Shown here: in pieces, positions 1-10,905 of the stretch
Layout of the letters: each line of letters starts with the position of its first letter
Numbering within the stretch: the first letter of the stretch is position 1
Assembly: GCA_949361645.1 (NCBI GenBank)
Contig: OX442418.1
Span: forward strand, 186,001 to 250,000
Source of the DNA: Spongilla lacustris
Lineage: Eukaryota > Porifera > Demospongiae > Spongillida > Spongillidae
Reading direction: 5' to 3'
Length of the DNA: 64,000 bases
Notes under the pieces: model-generated
The model's database searches: none
What the model was told of the DNA's origin: nothing
What the model saw: the letters and a program-made list of their open reading frames with translations, nothing else
Position numbers and translations under genes: made by a program

Positions 1-429
1 CTAGTAACTAAGTCAGTCGACTTAAGTCACAATACCACTGTCAATCTATGATTAAGCAAACTTAATTTCATTAGTAATAACACGCTAGGCCAGAAACCAT
101 AAAAGCATTCTTAACCTGTAAACAGGCATACCCATTGTCAACCACACATTCTATTACACTGACAGTGACTGTTTTGTGGAAACACATGAAAAAAGAACAC
201 TTGCAACATGAGCCGCTAGGATTCCAAACAAAAAATTATGGATATTATGCATATATCAAGTCAATCACAATTCACATGTAGTATTCACTGTTACCAAATC
301 AGGATTATAACATCACACATCCCTTACAAAGCACATCTCAGTACATGTTCATACACTGGTTACACCTCCCCAACATACTCCAGCCACCCCCCCTCTAATG
401 TATCTATGTTGGTTTGGAACTGCACTTGC

Positions 430-528
430 CTTATTTTGTAGGTTGGCCTGGGCACCCTTATCCAATAGTACTTTCACGCACTCAACATGACCAGCTCCTG
501 ATGCACACATCAGTGGGGTCCTTCCATC
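430..528 (-). CDS. Ankyrin-repeat exon, orphan copy
   Basis: A 99-bp open segment encodes one 33-residue ankyrin repeat (begins DGRTPLMCASG, contains GHVECVKVLLDKGAQAN). It is bounded by an AG acceptor (TTATAG) and a GC donor, AAG|GCAAGT, the usual context of GC-AG introns. Both ends are phase 0. It matches the exons at 22.5 and 20.7 kb closely, and even the intron after it resembles theirs (a TTGGTTTGGAACTGCAC-like stretch). The nearest sister exon is about 19.5 kb upstream on the same strand with transposons between, so it is either the distal exon of a long gene or a stranded copy. Ankyrin repeats bind proteins; the partner is unknown. Confidence 0.75.
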
Positions 529-1008
529 CTATAAGGAGAAAGCCATATTACATAGGGTACCAAGATTCTCATGATAGCAAGGCTTGCTATACATATATTG
601 GCATATGCAATTGCTTTTTTCCATAAGAAATATTATGACAAGATAGACAAAGCAGGAAACCTTAAGATTTGAGGGGATGCAAGGGCAACTTGAAGGCTGT
701 AAAAGGAATCCACTTGTGTATATTAAGATCACCACTGAAATGGTGGAAACAAGATTTTAAAAGTCAGAAATCCAATGATTTAATGTGAAAAAAACTGATG
801 TAATAAAATTAAAAATAATAAATGTTGAGACAAGATTTTAAAACCAAAATTCTACGAGAAAGTAAGTAAGGAAAATGCGGGTAAACTGGTTAACGACTGT
901 ATCCAGTATGGGATAATTATGATGTCGTTGACACTATCCTTGGTTTATAAACCAACATGCCACAGAGCCACCAACTCTTTAACAGCTTCAGTTAGTGTAA
1001 GGATGTTG
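529..1008. other. No gene seen
   Basis: AT-rich DNA upstream (on the minus strand) of the orphan ankyrin exon. Short open frames have no recognisable domain. Only the first bases, which resemble the intron flank of the exon at 21.1 kb, look conserved. Confidence 0.5.
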
Positions 1009-1125
1009 CCTCCCCTGGACAATGAAAATCGAATTTTTTAATACTTTTAAAACACAAATCGATTTATCAGGCTTTTCTGGATCTTGAAATCGATTTTTCC
1101 AAATTCTTAACACCGGTTTATATAA
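1009..1125 (-). repeat. Dispersed repeat, copy 1
   Basis: The reverse complement of this stretch aligns along most of its length with 19,766-19,890; both carry GGAAAAATCGATTT, GATCCAGAAAA, AAATCGATT and GTGTTTTA in the same order. It is probably a non-autonomous transposon fragment. No coding content. Confidence 0.6.
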
Positions 1126-1794
1126 GACGTGGGAAAATCTTGATTATTTTGTGCATATTCAAAAAATGAAAAATTCCCACTGAGTGGGGGAGTTGTTATT
1201 TTTTTATGCAGCATCGGCTATATTAAGAATTTTGATGGGGTGGCAACTATAACTTCGCCATCATAGCTCTTACATGCTTTTCCTTTTAAATTTTCATTAA
1301 GAAGTAAATTATCACACGTTTCATTTTTGTTGTATTTCACGATGCAGCTCTGCAAGGAATTTCTATACAGCGAAACATTGCGGAAGTTACTAATGAGACA
1401 TGCGCAGCCGTGCTTTTCAATTTTAGGGGGTCAACTTCCGGTAACTTGTGTGCACTGTAACATCTGCACCGTAACTGGCGAGGGTACTTCATTTTGGAAT
1501 ATAGTCAAGCATTAATTTCATACTTGCTGTGTTTCTTCATGAGGTTCCTATAAGGACTTATGTTTTGTCAAACATAATCAATTAATTTGCGCATCATAAG
1601 GCAAAAGGTCCATTGCCTTGGTCAAAAAAAGGCCCGTAATGCCGTCGGACAACCTAGGAAACGGGCTGCGGCAGGTGCACTTTTTTTTCTAAGCAATCCC
1701 AAATCAATGTTACAAGTTCATACCGTTGTATTGGTCAAAAAATGCATTGTAACTGTTTCAGTATCACTTTTCTTTTCGTTTGGCTGCTTTTGTA
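1126..1794. other. No gene seen
   Basis: AT-rich spacer between a dispersed repeat and the large foldback element. The open frames at 1,327-1,515 and 1,587-1,865 have no recognisable motifs; the second runs into the foldback arm. Confidence 0.4.
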
Positions 1795-1982
1795 AAGAAT
1801 CGGTATATAGTGCATTTCATGATAGTTGTCAAAAAGTTTTGAAAAACAATGTTGAATTTACTTGACTCTATTTTAACAATAAAAAGTTTAAATCTGATTG
1901 AACAGAACTATTTTGTTATTAGTTGACAATATAAGAATAAAAAAAGACTAGTTGATTGGCTTTAATTGTTAAGATATGTTAA

Positions 1983-2722
1983 CGGTTTACCAGCTAATTT
2001 AATTATCAATTATAGCTACGTAACCGCGGAATTTAATTATTGATAGTTGCTATTTTTAGATACAGTGTCATTAGCACCAATTAACTTTTGAACCGAACGA
2101 GTCTTCTTAGTGCAACTTTTGAAATTCAGTTAGAGAAGTGATTTCTCTACACGCTGGTATGAGCTGATTGTCTACAGAGACGCTGCCGTTGCCATAGACG
2201 CTATGAACTTGAAATCTAACTACTATCGTCGCTGGACTGTTAGGCAAGTTTTTAACGATGAAGGCATGTATTTTATATACGATTTGTGCGTGAAAACAAG
2301 CAGAACAGTGCAAGCGTACGTACGAGCGCCGTACATTGAATTGTCCCAACATTATTTATGATGGAGCGTACTTTGAACTCCTGCCGTTTTCTTGACCCTG
2401 AGTCATCTTTAAAACGTTTCAAGACACCAATATACCCCTCGATACGACCGTACCAGCTGTCCTCACATGATGCTCGGACACACCCAAATATTCTACCGTA
2501 TGGGCGTTATAGAAATGTATATTTGTGAACGTAACGTTGCTCAAACTATGTTGATTCTTGTTCGCATGCCTGTCTATAAGCTATGTCTAAGGTTTGGTCT
2601 TTATGTGTACGATGGGCGAAAAGATACACTTGTGTAACTATCAACATGTTTTTTTGTCGCTTATAAGCGACGTCCGCGGTGACCGTACGTGTCGCTTATA
2701 AGCGACGTTCGCGGGGAAACCG
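1983..2722. mobile_element. TTAA-flanked insertion inside the foldback arm
   Basis: The segment is absent from the opposite foldback arm, where TATGTTAATATTTAG is continuous. It is bordered by TTAA at 1,979-1,982 and 2,723-2,726, and its ends are short inverted repeats (CGGTTTACC... and ...GGGAAACCG). A TTAA target duplication is the signature of piggyBac-type insertion, so this is probably a non-autonomous element of that kind; its family cannot be proven from nine terminal bases. It holds no transposase. The minus-strand ORF at 2,107-2,352 has no recognised domain. Confidence 0.6.
2656..2706. repeat. Duplicated 16-bp perfect palindrome
   Basis: GTCGCTTATAAGCGAC occurs twice (2,656-2,671 and 2,691-2,706), each a perfect palindrome followed by a GT(C/T)CGCGG-type stretch. 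It lies just inside the right end of the TTAA-flanked insertion, where subterminal transposase sites are common. The role is inferred only from position. Confidence 0.7.
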
Positions 2723-3283
2723 TTAATATTTAGTTACCCCTCTCCACAAAAATGTATTCACATCGATTTCTCCGTGCCCAGTGAATGAATTGATACGAAA
2801 TCGCTATATAACTAGAGGTCACCGATGTATATCGCTTGGCCGAGTCCGTTATTAAACCCGGTAGAAAGGTTAGGCGTTATAGTGCTTGAGACGCCATCTT
2901 AGACCTTCTAACTTGACGTTAGCATCGCCATTTTGTTTTGAGCTCGTAAAACAGTCCAAGAGTTGGTGAGAAAGTAGAAATATGGTCGGTCTACCGTATT
3001 ATAGCTCTTATCGAGCAATACCACTCACTTTGCTGACAAAACATGCTTTTGAGCGTGACGGACCAAAACACGTAGCCATATTTGTAATTATTTCAATGAA
3101 TAAAATAAAAAATGACGATTTCATTTACGTTTAGTAATGGTGGAGAGCGTTGTGACGAAAACGGAACGAACCGAGGAAGCAGCGGCAGCGAGTTGTTCCT
3201 GAAGGACGGCTAGTAAGACTGCATCCTCCACTTGGCAGGAGCTGCAGAAGCCCATGCAGTGGAGACCCGCGTGCTAAAAAGGA

Positions 3284-3485
3284 CAGGGGGGGGGGGGGGG
3301 TTTGGGGGTTGCAACCCCCTCTTTTGTCCAAAAACCTTGCGTTTCGCATGCACGCACGCGGACAGCACCCCCCCCCCCCCCCCCCCCCCCCCATCCCGCT
3401 CGTAGAATCGACCGAAAGCGGACAGCACCCCCCCTCCCTTCCCCCCCCCCGGCCCCACTCGTAGAATCGGCCGAAAGCAGACAGC

Positions 3486-3521
<36 letters not shown>

Positions 3522-3588
3522 TGCCCCTCGCTCGTCTTATTATTGATTAACAACCCCCCCTATTCTGAAATCCTGTATCCGCCCCTGA
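3284..3588. repeat. C-tract array inserted in the foldback arm
   Basis: Three copies of a GTAGAATCG(A/G)CCGAAAGC(G/A)GACAGCAC-like unit are each followed by a long C run, after an initial G run at about 3,285-3,300. The block interrupts the left foldback arm between AAAAAGGA and AAGGAGAAGCG, which suggests a short AAGGA target duplication. Homopolymer lengths are likely to be imprecise in any assembly. Confidence 0.7.
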
Positions 3589-4682
3589 AGGAGAAGCGTG
3601 TCAGGGGTGGATCGAGCCTGCAAAGCTGCAAAATAAATTTCAAAACCAAGGAAGGTATTGCAGCAGATGCTATTAAGGAGCTAGAAAATTCAGCTTTTAA
3701 CACATGGCAGATATCTCTGATTCGGATGCCAACAGAAAATGCACGCGACGTTACTATCCCTTCGGCCAGCAAAGCCAGAACTCTCACATCCGAATCAGAT
3801 CGAGATATCTGTCATGTGTTAAGCTGAACTTTCTAGCTCCTTAATAACATCTGCTGCAATATCTTCCTTGGTTTATTTTTTATTTTGCAGCTTTGCAGAC
3901 TCGATCCACCCTGACACGCTTCTCCTTTTTAGCACACGGGTCTCCTCTGGGCTTCTGCAGCTCCTGTCAAGTGGTGGATGCAGTCTTACTAGCCGTCCTT
4001 CAGGAACAACTCGCTGCCGCTGCTTCCTCGGTTCGTTCCGTTTTCGTCACAACGCTCTCCACCATTACTAAACGTAAATGAAATCGTCATTTTTTATTTT
4101 ATTCATTGAAATAATTACAAATATGGCTACGTGTTTTGGTCCGTCACGCTCAAAAGCATGTTTTGTACAGCAAAGTGAGCGGTATTGCTCGATAAGAGCT
4201 ATAATACGGTAGACCGACCATATTTCTACTTTCTCACCAACTCTTGGACTGTTTAACGAGCTCATAACAAAATGGTGATACTAACGTTAGAAGGTCTAAG
4301 ATGGCGTCTCAAGCACTGTAACGGACTCGGCCAAGCGATATGCATCGTTGACTTCTAGTTATACAGCGAATTTCGTATCAATTCATTCACTGGGCACGGA
4401 AAAATTGATGTAAATACCTTTTTTGGAGATGGGTAACTAAATATTAACATACCTTGGCAATTAACTAGTCTACTTTTACTTTTATATTGCCAACTAATAA
4501 CAAAATAGTCCAGTTCAATCAGATTTTAATTTAGTCTTAATATATTCAAGTAAATTCAACATTGTTTTAAAAAAAAACAACTATCATGAAATGCACTGTA
4601 GACCTTATTAGACAAAAGATGAATTTCGTTTATTTGCTTTGAATTAGATTATTTTTTACGGTATTCCTCCAGTACTTGTGTA

Positions 4683-5056
4683 TTGAAAGCAGAGCCCGAT
4701 GTTATAGTGGAGGAATACCGTAAATCTCATGCTTTACATGCCGTAAACTGGGACACATCAGCCACAACTGCCCAGCTAGTGAGCACCGAAATTGGGAGAG
4801 ACCACGCCGTCAAGGACCCTATCGCGGCGGTTCAGAAGAGGAAGACGCATGCAGTTAAAGTATGTGGAGTATGCTTCGCGTGGGCGGGTTACCAATTGAT
4901 TTTTTGGTAGATTCAGGCGCCGCGGTATCTGTGGTTACTCTCGACATTCTACCTTCCAGCAGCCATTCAGAAATTGACAAGACAACGCTACTCACCGTCA
5001 GAGCGAATGGCAGTCCGTTATATGTCATAGGCCGTATCTCTGATTACCATCGGTGA
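4683..5056 (+). pseudogene. Gypsy gag end and aspartic protease remnant
   Basis: A CCHC zinc knuckle (C-x2-C-x4-H-x4-C, read as CFTCRKLGHISHNC) lies at about 4,731-4,772. It is followed in another frame by a retropepsin-like DSGA motif in FLVDSGAAVSVV near 4,900. The frames do not join. Only about 120 codons of this part are recognisable. Confidence 0.75.
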
Positions 5057-5737
5057 TTTCTTCAAAACGCACTCATTTGTAGTTGTTCGAAAACTTACCG
5101 TTGACTGCTTGCTGGGGGTGGACTTCATTACGCAATGTGTTAGGAATACGCTGTCGCTAACCACAACGCGTAGTTCACTGCCGTTAATAGCACCAGCAAC
5201 AACTCTTATACAAGGATCATAGCCACAGTCACAGTCCCCGAAACTACTCAGATACCGGCCAGCGCGATCCAAACGGCTAGTTAGCTGCAGAATGATTGTA
5301 GGACAAGAAGGGCTACTGGAGCCCGATTACAAGGGTCAAGGTAGATTACTGATTGCAAGAAGCTTGAATACAGTAGACCCATGTAATGGGGTAGTGGTGC
5401 ATGTTATTGATAAGCGGCATGAATCGATTACTTTGCATTCCGGTACTACCGTGGCTAGTTTCAATTCTAGTGCAATTATGATAACTGTGGACAAAGATAA
5501 TACTATTGAGGTAGAGAGTGACACAATGCCAGATGTCGATCTGCGTGACTGGGGCTAACTTGGACCATTCTCAGCAAGAAAAGTTGAAATAGCTCATATG
5601 GAAATTCCGCACACTATTTGCAACAGAGAAAGGTCCTCTTGGTCGGACTTCAGTGGTGAAACACACAATTAAGACTGACGTGCCACCGATCCGACAACCA
5701 CAACGCAGCTAGAATTCCATTTGCAATTCAGAGTACA

Positions 5738-6240
5738 GTGAGAACAGAGATCCAGAAGATGCTGGAACAAGGTGTGATTCAGAAGAGCCATAGCCCCTGG
5801 TCATCTCCAGTTGTGGTGGCAAAGAAGGATGGGAAATGGAGGTTCTGTATAGATTACAGGAAGCTTAATGCGGTAACACACAAGGATACTTATCCATTGC
5901 CAAGGATAGATGCCACTTTGGAATCATATTCGGGCTCTCAATTCTTTTCCACTCTAGACCTTATAGCACCTGGGTATTGGCAAGTCAAAATGGCAGAGCT
6001 GGACAAGGAGAAGACTGCTTTTCAACACAGGGTGGGCACTACGAGTTTAACGTAATGCCTTTGGGCTCACCAATGCCCCAGCGACATTTCAAAGACTATG
6101 GAGCGTGTCTTCTGGCTGGGTTGACATATATGAACAGTGCTTGATATACATAGACAATATCATTGTGTTAGTGCCATATTTCCGCAACATTTGGAACAGT
6201 TGAACACTGTTTTGAACATTTGGCCACAGCAGGACTTAGA
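5738..6240 (+). pseudogene. Gypsy reverse transcriptase remnant
   Basis: The open segment 5,738-6,055 encodes typical RT blocks (EMLEQGVIQKSHSPWSSP-like start, KDGKWRFCIDYRKLN, YPLPRID, FSTLDL, GYWQV). A frame change follows, and the catalytic box near 6,147-6,158 reads YIDN instead of YVDD, so the second aspartate of the pair is lost. An extra residue also disrupts the FSTLDLxSGYWQ block. Confidence 0.85.
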
Positions 6241-6490
6241 CTTAAGCCTAGCAAGTGCCATTTTGCTCCAAACAAGATATCCTCATTGTCTCCCAGCAAG
6301 GAGTCCAAGCTGATCCAGAAAAATTAAGAGCTGTCTCGATGTATCCTGTTCCCCACAACATCAAAGTACTGTGCTATTTCCTTGGTTTAGCAATCTACTC
6401 CGGCAATTCATTGAAAGCTATTCTGCTATTGCTGAACCCCTTCACAAGCTCACTCAATAAACAGCTGGATGTTACAAGTGGAGTTAATGA

Positions 6491-6736
6491 ATGCGACAAA
6501 GCCTTTTCACAGTTGAAGCAAAAGCTCACAATGCCACCAATCTTGGCCTACCCTTGCTTTGCGCAACCGCGTTCATCTTAGCAACTGATGCTTCAGAGTT
6601 TGCAGTAGGCAGTGTGCTTAGTCAGAAAATCAATGGTGTTGAGCGGGTCATATCCTACTGGAGTCAGTTGAATAAGGCTGAGCATAATTATTCAACTGTG
6701 GAGAGGGAAGCTTTAGCAGTCATTGCAGCTTGTTAA
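6491..6736 (+). pseudogene. Gypsy RNase H remnant
   Basis: The segment encodes LATDASEFAVGSVLSQ (first catalytic aspartate in TDAS), then SYWSQLNKAEHNYSTVEREALAVIAAC, the usual tether/RNase H region with the SxxLxxAExNYxxxExE motif. It ends in a stop. A TDHNPL-like stretch appears afterwards in another frame around 6,780. Confidence 0.85.
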
Positions 6737-7189
6737 AGAATTTTATCCATCCTGAATGGCCAAACTTTCACCTTGTTTACTGACCATAACCCACTAACCT
6801 CTCTCCAAGGTCTCAAGGACACAGGGTGGGGGGGGGGGGCATAACTAGATGGCTTCTTTTCCTGCAGCAGTTTGATATGAAGGTGCTATACAGACCAGGC
6901 AGAAATCAGTAATGGAAATGCTGATGGACTGTCACAAAGACCACAAGGTATAGATGATGCCTCACAGTCCCTGTTACATGGTGATAGAGTGAAAGAGGTG
7001 TGTGGAATAACCTGCATTGAAGACACAGAGAAGCTACGGCAGGAACAGGTCAGAGATGTGTAAACTTCTCAGATCATTGAGGCACTACAAAATGGGGAGT
7101 CAACAGATAAGATAGGGAAGTACAGGTTCTTGATGAATACTTTATGGTGTTTTGTGTCGTCTCTTGATTGAAGGTAGCCACCCCCCTCA

Positions 7190-7888
7190 AGTAGTAGTAC
7201 CAGTTACCTTACGGTCACTTGTCATTGAACAGTTGTATGACATAGTCAGGGCATTTAGGTGTTCACAAAACTCTAGAAAAACTGAGAGAACGTTTCTACT
7301 GGCCTGGGTGTGGCCTTGATGTAAAGAATGCTATACAGCAGTGTGATCGTTACAAGAGGAACAACCCAGTGGTACCATCAAGAGCAACTATTCATTTGAA
7401 AAGCTGTCATAGGATATTATGGGCCCCTTGCCCACCTCATCCTGTGGAAATACATACATCCTTGTAGTGACTGACCTCTTCACCAAATAGGTAGAAGCCT
7501 TTCCTATGGCCAAAACTGACAGTGCCAGTCTAGCTAAAGTGCTAGTGAATGAGGTTGTGTACCGTTATGGGGTACCACGGTATTTACATGTGATCAGGGG
7601 GCCAACCTTGTGAGTGAGGTATAACTAATCTCTTTGTGCAACAGTGGGCATTATAATAGGACTCAAACCACAGCATACCACCCAGAGGGGAATGGCCAGG
7701 TAGAACGGTTCAATCGTACTCTTGAATCCATGCTAGCAAAGGTTGTTGCTGACCATCAAAGAGATTGGGATGAGCACATACAAAATGCATTATTTGCATA
7801 TCGAACTGCTATCCATTATTCTACAGGATACACCCCTTCCTGGTTATGTTTGGTCACTCACCTGCCAATCGATGTGACATTGGGGTAA
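7190..7888 (+). pseudogene. Gypsy integrase remnant
   Basis: Scattered frames give an HLGVHKTLEKLRERFYWPG-like zinc-binding region (about 7,250-7,310), an IMGPLPTS-like core start and, in one 84-codon frame at 7,634-7,888, the C-terminal core with YHPEGNGQVERFNRTL and WDEHIQNALFAYRTA. The catalytic glutamate of QVERFN is present, but the domain is split by stops. Confidence 0.85.
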
Positions 7889-8533
7889 GGAGAGGAACAG
7901 AAGGCGTTGCCAAGCTATGTCCAAGGAATGCAACAGTCACTTTGAGCTCAATTCTCTTTGGTACATATACACCTGGATGTTGCTCACCAACGCCAAAAAT
8001 AAGAAGCTGACAAGCTAAGCACTGGGAAAGGTCAGTTGCAAGTAGGGATAGAGTGTGGTTGTATGTCCCAGCTGTGATAACAGGTACGACTAGAAAATTG
8101 GCCTCCTATGGCGAGGACCTTATACGGTTGTTGACAACTGAGCTCTGTAAACTACAAAATATAAATAATTGGTGGAGCAAAGTGCCAAATTGTTCATAGA
8201 AATCAGCTGAAACTGTGCTACAGCAACCCTGATTTGCCTGCCATCCAAGCGCACACAAACATGAAGCAAGCTCCTCCAAGCCCAACAGTTCGGTGTGCTT
8301 TGAATATGTAGAGCAGGACCAAGATGCAACACAACAGGAAGTTGTTCATGAAGAGGACATAATTGAATAGCAGGGGCCTCCGACCCCAATGTTGCAATAG
8401 AAGACGTTGAACCTGATCCAGCACCACTAGAGCCACTGAGAAGAAATCCTCCTAGAAACCGACAACTACCATTGAGATACAGAGACGATGGCCATTAACC
8501 TTGCAGGGACGCAAGGGCTTGAAGGAGGGATTA

Positions 8534-8700
8534 TGTAACAGAGGTCATTATTAACACATCCGCTGCTAATTGCAAGTTATGCGAGAAGAAGCCTGCTAGA
8601 ACATCCTAGAACTTTCTGTGACATATAATACCCTGTATGTTTTTGTGTGAGTAGTCAGACCTGTGTAAGACCCTTTACTGGTAATATCATCTTTGTTACA
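8534..8700 (+). repeat. Probable 3' LTR of the Gypsy element
   Basis: The stretch starts TGTAACAG and ends TTGTTACA, giving inverted TGTAAC/GTTACA ends, and is directly preceded by a purine tract (GAAGGAGGGATTA). This is the usual polypurine-tract/LTR layout. No matching 5' LTR was found in the window, so the boundary rests on end sequences only. Confidence 0.6.
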
Positions 8701-10319
8701 GGTATAAGTAAATTAGCTGTGAATAAACAAACAAAATAACACCTGAAAGGATGAAAAATTATGCCAAGGATTGTAAAGCTTAGAGCTGGCTCATGTGTGT
8801 CATAGACATTGCTGACTCCAGTAGTACAGGATCATCGATTTTCCCTGCAATCAAATGCATTGTGATTGTTAGAGCTACCAATGTATCACTTCATTGATCG
8901 CCTGTTCAGAGAAAGGTACACAAAAACGCCCCCCAAAATTTACGCACTACTGCTCTTATTAGATGGTTGTCGGATTGGCGAAGTGGTCTTATTACCAGGT
9001 GGTCTTATTAGTGAGCCACGACTGTATTGCATGTCAGTTGAGGTACGAATTAAGTGCCTATATCAGCATAGCAGAGTGTATCCAGCCAATGGTTGTGTTG
9101 GCAGGGGTGTGAATTATGCGATATAAAAGTTGTTGTTTGGTGTTAGAGATGTATCATTGTGTTGAGAGGGGATGCATAGGCTAGCTATTGACAAGCTGCA
9201 GCACCCCAATGAGGAAGCGAGGGTGGTTTTTTCTTTTCCCTTTAGACTTTTATTACAATTCCTTAGCCCCATGCCTACAATTTATTCGAGTCTTCTGTCT
9301 ACGTAATAGCATTCGTACTGCGTGGTATCACTAGTATAGGGATCAAACTGTCAAAGCTCAAAGCCCTATAGCCAGCACACTTGGCTGATATTGCACGATG
9401 ACGCGAAGCTTGGATGATAGCTAAGCCAGACCTGACGGTTCTATTCTTTCTGGTCACTGCACATGCATGGCTGGGTAAGTGTTTACTCTTTCTTGCTTCC
9501 TAAACGAGAACACAGTCAGGATGAAGTCTACATCACTGCTGGGTCTGGGGACCCGACGGATGTTAGGTTTTCCTGAGCGTAAACTGACACAGTGAATCTG
9601 AAGTGCTCGATTCCACATGGGAATGACACATACATACCAGATACAATATATAGTCACCACAGATCCGCGAATGTACTATGGGCATCCAGTAGTTGGGCGT
9701 AGCCCGACCATTATTACGCCACGGTCTGCTACGGCCAACCAGTTCTACCTATTATCCATTTCTGTTGTCAGGGATGGTTCTTAGATGTAAAACGACAGAA
9801 TCCAAGGCTAGAACGTTCACGAGGGCGACTTCTACAACCATCGCACAGCAACTACTAAGTAACCATAGATATTAGACTGATATCTACGAACTAACAACAA
9901 TAAATTTGCCAACCTAATTCTGATTTTGGTCACGTGCATGAGTATAAATTGTTCCTTCCTGCATGCCCCCAGCTCAATAAATATAAATACATGTGTAGAT
10001 GTACAGTCGAAGGGGCCTGGTGTCAAAGCTATAAAACATGCAAGGTTTTACAAGCTAAACTGGTGCACATATGGTTACAGATAAAACTTCGTATACTGTG
10101 ATAGCACGGCTCGATCGTTTTGCGAGTACCGTACCTTAAGGATTGAAGCCTTACTCTTCTTCTAGGCCCGATCCTAAAAGGACTTGTACTACAACTTTAA
10201 TTCCTACAAGGCAAGCCCTTCCTTGTAAATCGAAGTGTTCAGTTCGATATTCAGGCCTAGTCTAATGTAGGACAATGGAACACATGAAATCATTTGGTAC
10301 GAATTCAAGATGATTATTC
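8701..10319. other. No gene seen; short hairpin repeat
   Basis: Spacer DNA with only short frames and no recognised domains. It contains one copy of a small hairpin, CCATAGATATTAGACTGATATCT (given here as halves CCATAGATATTAG and CTGATATCT), at about 9,864-9,886, which recurs at 19.39 and 35.34 kb. Confidence 0.4.
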
Positions 10320-10329
10320 TACAATATTA

Positions 10330-10480
10330 AAACGATTGGTTTCAATTTTAAACCAAGCCACGTTTAAACCAAAACGCTAGCGTTTAACATTAAACCAATA
10401 TATTGGTTTAAAATTTTGGTTATATAACAGGAAGCCAATTCTAATTTAAACAATTGGGTTAAAAAACCTTGGTTTACCGT
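10330..10480. repeat. AT-rich palindrome cluster
   Basis: Several palindromes built on TTAAACCAAT/ATTGGTTTAA lie together, including a perfect 22-bp one near 10,394-10,415 and AAACGCTAGCGTTT near 10,372-10,386. Adjacent half-copies (GGTTTCAATTTTAAACC, GGTTTAAAATTTTGG) make a long imperfect foldback. It is probably the core of a MITE. Confidence 0.6.
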
Positions 10481-10739
10481 AGCGACCAATTTATTTGCAG
10501 TGCATCCAGGCAAAAAAGTTTCTTCAAGGCCTTATCATCAGGAAAAGTCAATGCAGGGAGTAATACATCTTCTAGAACATGGACCTAATCCTTCTGAAAC
10601 CATCTTCGGTCAAATCCTCCTAGCTTCACCCTGGCAACGTTTTGATCATTAGCTCTGGCTACATGATTAACATCAGAATCCACTTGAATTCACAACTGGC
10701 TTAATATGAACCCGGCAACCATAATTAGTGTGATATGAT

Positions 10740-10905
10740 GGCACATCAGTAGGAGGGACAGCAGCAGAGACAGCATTAGGAAGGACAGCACCAGAGACAG
10801 CAGTAGAAGGGACAGCAGTAGGAAGGACTCCAGTATGAAAGGACAACTGCAACTGCAGGAGCGGCAGGAAGGACAGTACAAATGCTAGAAAGGACAACAG
10901 ACTCA
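10740..10905. repeat. Imperfect minisatellite
   Basis: About seven degenerate copies of a 24-bp AGCAGTAGGAAGGACAGCA-like unit. Open frames here (minus strand, 10,673-10,970) merely read the repeat. Confidence 0.6.

Larger units (their letters stand above)
1795..4612. mobile_element. Large foldback (inverted-repeat) element with nested insertions
   Basis: The left arm (about 1,795-1,982 plus 2,727-3,745) is the inverted complement of the right arm (about 3,745-4,612) over most of its length. Matching landmarks include TGCATTTCATGATAGTTGT at 1.81 and 4.58 kb, GTTATTAGTTG, CCGTGCCCAGTGAATGAATT, the GGTCGGTCTACCGTATTATA region and GCAGTCTTACTAGCCGTCC. The centre is near 3,745. The left arm has two insertions absent from the right: 1,983-2,722 (TTAA-flanked) and about 3,284-3,588 (C-tract array). 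No transposase was seen. A foldback/MITE-like element is the best label; a recent inverted duplication is the alternative. Confidence 0.75.
4659..8700 (+). mobile_element. Degenerate Ty3/Gypsy LTR retrotransposon
   Basis: Remains of a Gypsy polyprotein run in order gag zinc knuckle, protease, reverse transcriptase, RNase H and integrase, then a purine-rich tract and one LTR. Every domain lies in a different short frame, with many stops and shifts, so the element is dead. The 5' LTR and most of gag are missing; the left end meets the foldback element. Organisation and motif order are those of a metazoan Gypsy/Mdg-type element. Confidence 0.9.

Noticed and set aside
3131..3553. Gly- and Pro-rich ORFs on both strands
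   Set aside because: They read poly-C/poly-G tracts and foldback arm sequence.
8120..8436. Minus-strand ORFs of 72-89 codons
   Set aside because: They are antisense to the Gypsy element tail and show no domain.
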